From NCBI GenBank assembly GCA_025363655.1, contig JANYDK010000094.1, positions 1 to 64,000 of the forward strand: DNA of 64,000 nucleotides. Reading direction: 5' to 3'. Positions 15,955-23,403 of this stretch are shown piece by piece. This stretch comes from Deltaproteobacteria bacterium. GTDB taxonomy: Bacteria > Myxococcota_A > Polyangia > Polyangiales > JADJMO01. Each line of letters opens with the position of its first letter. Position 1 is the first letter of the stretch. The notes under the pieces are model-generated. The model was not told the DNA's origin, did no database searches, and saw only the letters and a list, made by a program, of their open reading frames with translations. The position numbers and the translations under genes are program-made.

Positions 15955-16929
15955 TTATTTTCCGCAGCGTTCGGCCCCGAGGTTGGCGTCGTTGACCACG
16001 GCCGAGCTGCTCGAGAGCTTCGCCGCCTCCCGATAGTGGGCGGCGCAGGCGACGCGATCGCCGAGCTGTTCACGCCAACGCGCGACCTCCATGTGGAGAA
16101 CGGCGTCGGGCGTGATCGCGAGCGAAGCATCGGCGTCGACGCAGGCGCCAGCGACGTCCTTCGCCACGTGCTTGCAACGCGCTCGCTCGGCGAAGATGCG
16201 CGCGCGGAGCGGTCCAGTATGCTCGAGCGCGCGCCCAAGCGTGTCGATGCAACCCCGGGTGTCGCCGAGCGTCGCCAGCCCCGTGCCCGCTTCTTCGAGG
16301 ACCTCGGCGTCGTCGCCGGCGAGACCGATGGCGTCGAGGTATTCGCTCTTCGCGAGGAGATCTTTGCCCTGCATCGCCAGCGCGTGCGCGTAGCGGTTGC
16401 GCAGCTTGGCGTCGTCGGGATGCGCCGCCACGGCGTTGTGGAAGGCCGCCGCCGCAGAGGCGAAGGCGCGATCGGCCTTCACGTGCTCACCGAGCCGCTC
16501 GAAGGCCGCCGCCATCAGCACGTACGGCTCGGGCCTCTCGGGGCTCAGCGCTGCGGCCGCCTTCGAGGTCTGTAGCGCCTCTTCGTTGCGCCCGAGATCG
16601 AGGAAGAGCGAGGTGAGCCGGAGCGAGATGTCGACGCGACGCGGATCGATGTCGAGCGCGTGGCGGTAGTTCTCGATGGCGTCGTCGGAGAGACCTTCGA
16701 TCTCGTCGCACTCTCCCAAGAGGAAGAGCGCATCGGGCTCGACGTGCTCCTTCATCGCCTCGCGTGCCTTCACGCGCGCGGTGCCGCAGTTACCCGCGGC
16801 GACCGCGAGAGCACCTTCTTCGAGCGGTGTTTTTGCGCTCTTCGCAGGGGGTTGGGCGTGGGAGCAAGCCGCGAGCGCGAGGGCGAACGCCACCGCGACT
16901 CCTCCGACGTAGGAGAGTCTGTTCGACAT
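15955..16929 (-). CDS. TPR-repeat lipoprotein
   Basis: 324 residues with a signal peptide ending in the lipobox LAAC at about residue 22. The body is made of tetratricopeptide repeats (for example DAIENYRHALDIDPRRVDIS and EALQTSKAAAALSPERPEP), which usually form a protein-binding solenoid. Conserved Cys pairs (GNCGTA, GECDEI, GCIDTL, ARCKHVA) could form disulfides. It shares layout and the ending …ERCGK with the neighbouring TPR lipoprotein (…ERCSK), so the two are probably paralogues. Same strand as glnD and TPR-1, but 179 bp with two hairpins separates it from them, so it may have its own promoter. Confidence 0.8.
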   Translation of the reverse strand: MSNRLSYVGGVAVAFALALAACSHAQPPAKSAKTPLEEGALAVAAGNCGTARVKAREAMKEHVEPDALFLLGECDEIEGLSDDAIENYRHALDIDPRRVDISLRLTSLFLDLGRNEEALQTSKAAAALSPERPEPYVLMAAAFERLGEHVKADRAFASAAAAFHNAVAAHPDDAKLRNRYAHALAMQGKDLLAKSEYLDAIGLAGDDAEVLEEAGTGLATLGDTRGCIDTLGRALEHTGPLRARIFAERARCKHVAKDVAGACVDADASLAITPDAVLHMEVARWREQLGDRVACAAHYREAAKLSSSSAVVNDANLGAERCGK

Positions 16930-17024
16930 GATGAGCCTCGTGAGACCGGCGCCCGATTCGGCGCCCTGTCTGCACGAGTGAGTTGCCCATGCCCGCGCGG
17001 AGATTCAGGCCACTAACTGTCGCA

Positions 17025-17057
17025 CGGGCTTTGTCGCGCAGGAGCGCGAAAAGCCCG
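17025..17057. terminator. Strong hairpin between the two TPR lipoprotein genes
   Basis: A 14-bp stem with one bulged base: CGGGCTTT-(g)-TCGCGC pairs with GCGCGA-AAAGCCCG around the loop AGGA. There is no U-tract on either side, so it may act as a processing or attenuation element rather than a classic terminator. Confidence 0.5.
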
Positions 17058-17084
17058 CTCCGATTCCCTGTTCGATGGTCACAT

Positions 17085-17102
17085 CCCCGCCCGTCGGCGG
17101 GG
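17085..17102 (-). terminator. GC hairpin just after a TPR lipoprotein gene (family copy 1)
   Basis: CCCCGCC-CGTC-GGCGGGG, 6 bp past the stop at 17109. It has no T-run. A near-identical hairpin with the same CGTC loop and the same flanks (CAT before, CCCCT after) occurs at 45429-45446, so this is a repeated intergenic element, perhaps a bidirectional terminator or RNA 3'-end protector. Confidence 0.55.
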
Positions 17103-17108
17103 GCCCCT

Positions 17109-18125
17109 CTATTTCGAGCAGCGCTCGACGCCCTTCTTGGCCTGTTCGGCGAGCTCGCCTTGCGCCAGCTTGGCCACCTCGGCGTAGTGAAGCTTGCAGG
17201 CCTTCTTGTCCTTCGCCTCTTCCGCGTACTTCGCCGCGGCGGCGTGCGCCTTGAGGCTGCCGGCGTCCTTGGCGAGCGCGTCGTCGAGATCTTTGCGCGC
17301 ACCCGCCAGGTCTTTCGCCTTGTGCTTGCAGATGGCGCGCTCGGTGAGCAGCTCGGCGGTGGAGGAGACGGCGACGGCCTTGTCGAGGGCAGCGACGCAC
17401 CCCGGAGCATCGTCGCATTGCGCGAGCCCGACGCCCGCCTCGGCGAGGATGACTGCGTCGCCGTTGGCCTTGGCGATGGCGTTTTTCAGCTCCTTCGCCG
17501 CGCCGTCTTTGTCGCCGGTGGCGAGGAGCTCGAGCCCGTGATCGAGGCGCAGCCCGGCGTCGTCGGGCTTGAGCGCGACGGCGTTGGCGAAGGCCTTCAC
17601 CGCGGTCGCGTGATCGCCCTTGCCCTTGAGCGCATAGGCGAGGTTGATGTGCAGCTCGACGGCCCCCTTCTGCTTGGCGAGCCCCGCCTTGGCGACCTCG
17701 ACGGCTTCGTCCCAACGCTTGAGATCGACGAGCAAGGCGCAGAGGTTGATCGATGCACCCGAAGCCCCGGCGTCGATCGCGAGGGCCGCGCGGTACTCTT
17801 TCACCGCGTCGTCGTTCTTCTTGTCGGCCTCGAAACAGACGGCGAGGACGAAGTGCGCGTCGGCCGTCTGCGGCGCCGTCGACAGCACTTTTTGCGCTTT
17901 TTCCGTCGCCGATTTGCAGTCCTTGGCTTCGAGCGCGGCCATCGCGTCGTCGAGATCTTTCGAGCCGCTGGCCGGGTTCTTCCCGCTGGCCGTGTTGTCG
18001 TCGAGGTTGGGCTTCGGACCGTCGGCCTGCGTCGGACCGCCGCTCGCACACCCGAGGCCGAGGCCGAGCGCGACGACGACAGCGACGGCGAACGGAGCGA
18101 ACGGCGTCGTCTTCATCGTCTTCAT
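17109..18125 (-). CDS. TPR-repeat lipoprotein, paralogue next to glnD
   Basis: 338 residues. The signal peptide ends at LGLGC (lipobox), followed by a disordered Gly/Ser/Asn linker and about six TPR-like repeats (DDAVKEYRAALAIDAGASGAS, DHATAVKAFANAVALKPDDAG and others). Lys/Ala content is high and the C-terminus is VERCSK, as in the next gene's ERCGK. Its ATG overlaps the glnD stop (ATGA), so it is made from the same transcript as the nitrogen regulator. Why a periplasmic or outer-membrane TPR protein should be coupled to GlnD is unclear; the coupling may simply reflect genome compaction. Confidence 0.82.
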   Translation of the reverse strand: MKTMKTTPFAPFAVAVVVALGLGLGCASGGPTQADGPKPNLDDNTASGKNPASGSKDLDDAMAALEAKDCKSATEKAQKVLSTAPQTADAHFVLAVCFEADKKNDDAVKEYRAALAIDAGASGASINLCALLVDLKRWDEAVEVAKAGLAKQKGAVELHINLAYALKGKGDHATAVKAFANAVALKPDDAGLRLDHGLELLATGDKDGAAKELKNAIAKANGDAVILAEAGVGLAQCDDAPGCVAALDKAVAVSSTAELLTERAICKHKAKDLAGARKDLDDALAKDAGSLKAHAAAAKYAEEAKDKKACKLHYAEVAKLAQGELAEQAKKGVERCSK

Positions 18126-20881
18126 AAAACGATTCCTTCACGTGAGAGGCGCTCGATCGCAGCGGCGATGGCGCGCTTGATTTCCTCGCGGCGCGCTGGC
18201 GTCGCGACCTTGGAGCCGTCGATTTCCGTGACGTAGAAGCTGTCGGCCGCGCGCGCGCCTTCGGTGGCGATTTTCGAGCGGGCGATGGTGAGACGCAGCT
18301 CGTGAAGCTCGTGCGCGATGGTGAAGAGGAGGCCGGGACGATCTTTCGCGTAGACGTCGACGACGGTGAAGCGACGCGAGGCGCGGTCGTCGATTTCGAC
18401 GTCGGTCGGCACCGCCGGGCTCGGTCGCTCACGCCAGGAGGCGCTGCCGCCGCGTCGCTCTTTGAGGAGCGTCGTCGCGTCGACCTTGCCTTCGAGGAGC
18501 ATGCTCAGGTCGACCCCGATTCGATCGATTTCCTTGGCCGTCAGCGGCTCGGTCGCCTCGTCGCCGTCTCGACCGGCGCGGCGCACGCAGAACAAGTCGA
18601 CCGCCTCGGTGCCGCCACCTTCACAAAGTCGGCCGTAGACATGGGCGGTGAGCACGTCGAGCCGACCGGCGGCGAGCGCGGCAGCGATGGAGGCGAGGAG
18701 ACCAGGCCGGTCGGCGGCGACGATGCAGAGCTCGATCGCTCCTTCGTGACGCGCCGGAGATGCGTCGAGCACCGCCGCGCGATCGCCACGACGGGCGACG
18801 ATAGCCGCGTGCGCCGCCACCGCTCGGGCGTCGTGCGCGAGGAGGTAGGCCTTCGGCATTCCGTCGAGAAACGCGCGGAAAAATGCGTCGCCCGGCGTCG
18901 ACCACACCGCCATCGCCTCGGCGCGTACGCGCGCCACGAGCGCGTCGGGGGTCTCTTCACCGCGCGCCGACGACGCGAGGTGGTGTGTGGTCGCGAGGAG
19001 CAGGTCGTCGAGCATCCGCGCCTTCCACGTCGTCATCGCGGTCGGCGACGTCGTCGAGATGTCGGCGACGGTCAGCAGATAGAGGTGACGGAGACGTTCG
19101 ATTGGCGAGCCTCCGGAGGCGCGAATGGCGTCGGCGAGCTCGGCGACGGTGGCCGGATCGTCGAGATCGCGACGAGTGGCCAAGTGATAGAGCGTGAGGT
19201 GCTCGCGGATGAGCCAGGCGACCTCTTGCGCGTCCTCTGCCGAGAGACCGAGGCGCGCGCAGATGGAGCCCGACATCTCGGCGCCGCGCTCGCTGTGCCC
19301 TGCCCCGCCGCCGCCCTTGCCGACGTCGTGGAGGAGCGTCGCCACATAGAGAGGAATCGGACGCGCCAAATCGCCGGCGATGCGACAGGCGAGCGGATAC
19401 TCGGAGGCGACGTCGCCGCGCGCGAGGGCACGCAGACGATCGATGGCCGCGACGCTGTGCACGTCGACTGTATAAACATGATATGTATCGTGATGAACCC
19501 GACCGACGACCGGATCGAACTCCGGAATCATCGCCAGGAGCAGGCCGACGTCGTGGAGCTCGCGGAGGATGGAGCCGCCCGGCCGCGGGACCGCGCGATC
19601 GGCGGCGGTCATCAGGCACTCGAGGAAGAGGCGCGCCGACTCGGGGCTGGCGCGGAGCGCTGCGGTGAACTCGGGATCGGCCACCGCACGAGAGACGGCG
19701 TCGCGTGCGTACGGGTAGACGGGCACGCCTTTGCGGAGCGCCGCGTGATAGAGCCGGAGACAGAGCGGCGGAGCGTTGTTGAGCTGCTGGGGTTGCTCGA
19801 GCGTCGCCTGTCCGTCGAACGTCTTCACGCCCGGCGCCAGCACCTCGACCTGACGACCTTCCCGACCGCGTTGCCGAGGTGGCGTGCAGAGATCGAGGAT
19901 GCGATCGACGAGGCGGGTGATGACGCGCGCGTGCCCGTAATAGCGCTGCATCAGCCGCTCGGCGGCGATGGCCGGCGAATCGGAGGCGGCGGCCTCGCCG
20001 AGCGCGTGCCCGAGCTCTTCTTGCGCGTCGAAGGTGAGGCGATCGCTGCGACGATCGGCGCGCAGGTGCAGGCGCGCGCGAATCGACCAGAGGAAGGCCT
20101 GCGCGTCGTCGAGCTCGGCGATCTCGCGCGGGAGGAGCACGCCGAGACGCACCAACTCGTCGAGCTCGGCGACGCGATACCGCGCTTTTGCCGCCCAACG
20201 CGCGAGATCGAGATCGCGGAGGCCGCCCTCTCCCGATTTGACGTCGGGCTCGAGGAGGTAGAGCGAACCGCCGAAGCGGTTGTGACGCGCGGCCCGCTCT
20301 TCGCGAAGGCGAGTGATGAACGTCGAGAGCTCGGCGGTGAAGAAGCCTTCGTGAGCGCGAAGGACCAGCGCCTCGACGCGTGACTTCGGGCCGGCAACGA
20401 CGCGGAGATCGAGGAGCGAAGTCGCGGTGGCGAGATCGTCGCGGGCGAGCTCGAGCACGTGCTCGACGCCGATCACCTGGTGACCGACGGAGGCCCCGGC
20501 GTCCCACAGCGGATAGAGCAGCGCCTCGGCGACTTCTTGGGCGCGACCGGTGTCACGGTCGACGACGATGCGAACGTCGAGGTCGCTCCGTGGGGCGAGA
20601 ATTCCGCGCCCATAGGAGCCAACGCCGGCGAGCGAGCAGTCGACCCACTTGTTCTTCGGGGCGAGCGTCGCTTGCGTCGCCGGGAGCAGCGCCGACATCA
20701 GCCCATCCATCGAGCGAGCGAGCGCGCGACCGACGACGGTGGCCGGCTCGCCACGCACCACGCGCGCGTCGAGGTCGGCGCGATAGCGGACCAGATACTC
20801 CTTCAGGCAAGCGGCAAGGCCGGGAGCGTGGGCCGAAGGGCCGAGGCTCGTTCCGACGGCGGGCGCGGGGGGCGTTGCCAT
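18122..20881 (-). CDS. glnD: [Protein-PII] uridylyltransferase/uridylyl-removing enzyme
   Basis: A 919-residue bifunctional nitrogen sensor that adds UMP to PII proteins when nitrogen is scarce and removes it when glutamine is plentiful. The nucleotidyltransferase domain shows GVGSYGRG (87-93) and DLD (100-102). A central GlnD-type helical region follows, then the HD domain (LLHDVGKGGGGAGHSERG, about 490-510) for UMP removal. Two C-terminal ACT domains sense glutamine (DRPGLLASIAAAL and DRPGLLFTIAHEL). Length and order are standard. It is first in a transcript continuing into the TPR lipoprotein gene. No glnB or amt gene lies nearby. Confidence 0.95.
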   Translation of the reverse strand: MATPPAPAVGTSLGPSAHAPGLAACLKEYLVRYRADLDARVVRGEPATVVGRALARSMDGLMSALLPATQATLAPKNKWVDCSLAGVGSYGRGILAPRSDLDVRIVVDRDTGRAQEVAEALLYPLWDAGASVGHQVIGVEHVLELARDDLATATSLLDLRVVAGPKSRVEALVLRAHEGFFTAELSTFITRLREERAARHNRFGGSLYLLEPDVKSGEGGLRDLDLARWAAKARYRVAELDELVRLGVLLPREIAELDDAQAFLWSIRARLHLRADRRSDRLTFDAQEELGHALGEAAASDSPAIAAERLMQRYYGHARVITRLVDRILDLCTPPRQRGREGRQVEVLAPGVKTFDGQATLEQPQQLNNAPPLCLRLYHAALRKGVPVYPYARDAVSRAVADPEFTAALRASPESARLFLECLMTAADRAVPRPGGSILRELHDVGLLLAMIPEFDPVVGRVHHDTYHVYTVDVHSVAAIDRLRALARGDVASEYPLACRIAGDLARPIPLYVATLLHDVGKGGGGAGHSERGAEMSGSICARLGLSAEDAQEVAWLIREHLTLYHLATRRDLDDPATVAELADAIRASGGSPIERLRHLYLLTVADISTTSPTAMTTWKARMLDDLLLATTHHLASSARGEETPDALVARVRAEAMAVWSTPGDAFFRAFLDGMPKAYLLAHDARAVAAHAAIVARRGDRAAVLDASPARHEGAIELCIVAADRPGLLASIAAALAAGRLDVLTAHVYGRLCEGGGTEAVDLFCVRRAGRDGDEATEPLTAKEIDRIGVDLSMLLEGKVDATTLLKERRGGSASWRERPSPAVPTDVEIDDRASRRFTVVDVYAKDRPGLLFTIAHELHELRLTIARSKIATEGARAADSFYVTEIDGSKVATPARREEIKRAIAAAIERLSREGIVL

Positions 20882-20921
20882 GCGCTGATTCGGGCCGGGA
20901 GCCAGCCGCGAAGGGTGAATG

Positions 20922-21794
20922 CTATGACGCGCCGCGGGGCGCTTGTCCAGTCTCCCGGGCCCCGTTCCCCGAGGATCTTCCCAGCTCCGCCGCGAGAGCC
21001 TCGCGCGGCCGCTCGATCACGTGACGGAAGGTCTTGGCGAGAATTCCCGCCTGATACCCGTCGAGCAGGCGATGGTCGAAGGTCACGCCGAGCGGGAGCA
21101 TCGGCCGAACGACGACCTGGCCATCGATGGCCACCGGTCGATCTTGGATCTCGCCGACGAGGACGAGGAGCGGGCAGCGTGAGAAGGGGACGAGCGGCGG
21201 GAGGCCGATGGTGAGCCCGAAGCTGCCGACGTTGGTCACCATCGCGCTCCCGAAGCCGTCGTAGGGGAGGCCGACCGAGCTCAAATCGAGGCCCAAATCG
21301 TAGGTCAGAAACGCGGCGGCCTTCATCGCGATGCCCATCGCTGCGGGGGGCAACGCCGAGAGTCGACCGCTCGCCTTCACGTTCTCGGCCTTGCCGGCGC
21401 GCACCGCGCTCGCCCCATGGCCGAGCTCACGCGCGATGTCGACGACGCTCTTCGCGTCGGCGCGTTCGACCTTGTGCCCGGCGAGGTTCTTCCCACCTTC
21501 GAAGGCCACTTGGAAGAAGACGTCGACGGTCTCGCGCTGCCAGATTTTTCCGAAGCGAACGATCGCGTTCACCTCGGGTTTCTCGGCGATCGCGCGTGCC
21601 AGCGCGTGACCGACGAGGTGCGTGATGGTGACCTTTTCGCCCGAACGTTCGCGCAGCTCGCGGAGGACGGCGATCGCCTCGGTGGCGTCGATATCGAGCA
21701 TCCCGTGCACGGTCGGATCGTTCGGCGCGCGCCACGTATGAAGGGCGAGCTTGCGCCAGGTGCTGAGCTTCTCGAGGCGACGAAAACCGCGCAT
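20922..21794 (-). CDS. Stand-alone 2-oxoacid dehydrogenase E2-type acyltransferase domain
   Basis: 290 residues corresponding only to the catalytic core of dihydrolipoyl acyltransferases, with the active-site motif DHRLLDG near residue 245 and MVTNVGSFGL before it. There is no lipoyl domain and no E1/E3-binding domain, unlike a full E2 of 400 residues or more. The chloramphenicol-acetyltransferase-like fold needs trimers, so it may act on another lipoylated protein or a different acyl carrier. The start at MRGFRRLEKLS was chosen because upstream sequence belongs to the divergent protease region. No dehydrogenase partner genes are adjacent. Confidence 0.85.
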   Translation of the reverse strand: MRGFRRLEKLSTWRKLALHTWRAPNDPTVHGMLDIDATEAIAVLRELRERSGEKVTITHLVGHALARAIAEKPEVNAIVRFGKIWQRETVDVFFQVAFEGGKNLAGHKVERADAKSVVDIARELGHGASAVRAGKAENVKASGRLSALPPAAMGIAMKAAAFLTYDLGLDLSSVGLPYDGFGSAMVTNVGSFGLTIGLPPLVPFSRCPLLVLVGEIQDRPVAIDGQVVVRPMLPLGVTFDHRLLDGYQAGILAKTFRHVIERPREALAAELGRSSGNGARETGQAPRGAS

Positions 21795-21857
21795 GAGAGG
21801 GAGCGTAACGCGTCCCACTCCGGCGCCCCGGCGCGAACCGTGGCAAGCTCGGGGAAA

Positions 21858-23285
21858 GTGCCGCCGCGACCTGAAATTCCCACGCTCGAAGGCCCCGGTC
21901 CCGGAGCCAGCCCGCCGCCCACCCTCGGTGGACCGCCCCATTTCCGCCTCTTCGGCATTCCCGTGCGAATCGGCATGGGTTTTTGGTTCATGGTGATGAT
22001 GCTCGGCCTCTCGGGAGTACAGGGCGACCTTCGACGCGCGGTCATCTGGTCGGTCGTCGTCTTCGTCTCGGTGATGCTCCACGAGCTCGGTCACGCGCTC
22101 TCGGCGCGGGCGTTCGGCGCACGGCCGTCGATCACGCTGCATGCGCTCGGCGGGCTCACGCACTTCGACATTCGCTTCACGCGCGCGCGCAGCTTCATCG
22201 TCGCCCTCTCGGGCCCGATGGCGGGCTTCCTCCTCGGCTTCGGCGTCCTCTTCGCGACCAAGGGGATGCACCTCACGCCGCTACAAGACAACGTCGTCGA
22301 CACCATCCTCTTCGTGAACATCGGCTGGGGCATCATCAATCTCCTGCCGGTGCAGCCGTTCGACGGCGGGCATCTCGTCGCCGCCGTCCTCGGTCCGAAG
22401 CGCGCGCTCGCGACCGCCCTGATCTCGCTCACCGTCGGCGTCTCGGTCGCCATCTACGCCATCGCGGTGCTGAAAACCGGCGGAATTTGGCTGGCGTTCC
22501 TCTTCGGCACCGCGGCGTTCGGTTCGTATCAACAGGCGCGCATCGCCTTCGCAGCCTCACGCGATCGACGCGACGGGCTCGAAGACATGCTGAAGAAGGC
22601 CAAGCGCGCGCTCGAAGCGGGAGAGGCCGACGAGGCGTACGCGCTCGCCAGCCAGGTCGCCACCCGCGCGCACACCCTGCCGCTGCGCAACGGCGCCTAC
22701 ACCGCGCTCGCCTGGGCCCACGTCGCTCGTCGCGACGGACAGAAGGCGCGCGAGGCGCTTGCCAAGCTCGAGCCTCGCGGCGTCATCGATCCGTACACCG
22801 TCGCCGCCGTCGAAGAAGCGGCTGGTGACGTCACGCGCGCGAGGCAGCTGCTGGACGAAGCACGTGGCGTCGGCATGCGCAGCCCGGAGATGCTCAAGCT
22901 CCACATCGATCTCTACGCCCGTGATGGCCGCCTCGCCGACGTCGCGCGGCTCACCCTCGAGGACTTGGAGCTTCTCTCCTACGACGACGCGCGCGCCGTC
23001 CTCGATGCGCTGATCGGTGCCGACGAGAAGATCCTCACGGTGTTGCTCGCTGCGCGGCTCTTCGAGGTCTACGGCAAGGCCGTCGATGCCCTCGACCACG
23101 CGCGCACGCTGAGCCGCATGGGCAACCACGACAAGGCCCTCGACGTCCTCGAACGCCTGCTCGCTCCCGACGACAAGACAGGCACGTCGTCCCACCGCGC
23201 CGAGCTCGATCTGGACGCGATTCGTAACGATCCGGCCTTCGCGCCGCTCGTCGAGTTGCCGCGATTCGCCGAAATTCTCGGCTGA
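21858..23285 (+). CDS. Site-2 protease family (M50) membrane metalloprotease with TPR-like tail
   Basis: About 475 residues. The zinc-binding HELGH sits in the second of several membrane segments (VSVMLHELGHALSARAFGA), and the third ligand and gating region follow at NLLPVQPFDGGHL, which together define an M50 intramembrane protease. The cytoplasmic C-terminal half (from about residue 230) consists of alpha-hairpins resembling TPRs (EAGEADEAYALASQVATRAH, KALDVLERLLAPDD), probably for substrate or partner binding. The start is uncertain: GTG 21858 has GGGGAAA directly against it, and GTG 21840 is the alternative. It is divergent from the E2-like gene. Confidence 0.85.
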   Translation: MPPRPEIPTLEGPGPGASPPPTLGGPPHFRLFGIPVRIGMGFWFMVMMLGLSGVQGDLRRAVIWSVVVFVSVMLHELGHALSARAFGARPSITLHALGGLTHFDIRFTRARSFIVALSGPMAGFLLGFGVLFATKGMHLTPLQDNVVDTILFVNIGWGIINLLPVQPFDGGHLVAAVLGPKRALATALISLTVGVSVAIYAIAVLKTGGIWLAFLFGTAAFGSYQQARIAFAASRDRRDGLEDMLKKAKRALEAGEADEAYALASQVATRAHTLPLRNGAYTALAWAHVARRDGQKAREALAKLEPRGVIDPYTVAAVEEAAGDVTRARQLLDEARGVGMRSPEMLKLHIDLYARDGRLADVARLTLEDLELLSYDDARAVLDALIGADEKILTVLLAARLFEVYGKAVDALDHARTLSRMGNHDKALDVLERLLAPDDKTGTSSHRAELDLDAIRNDPAFAPLVELPRFAEILG

Positions 23286-23403
23286 TTTTCGGCTGTTTCT
23301 CGCCGCAAGGTCCCCATCGGTGAAGTCCGGCACGGTCGCTGCTTAGCGGGCGAGCGCCGCGTTGCGCTGGCACATCGTGGCCCGACGTCCGCTTCGCTTG
23401 CTC

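Noticed and set aside
18302-20383. A 693-codon plus-strand frame across glnD
   Set aside because: Antisense shadow of glnD with Arg/Glu-rich composition and no recognisable domain.
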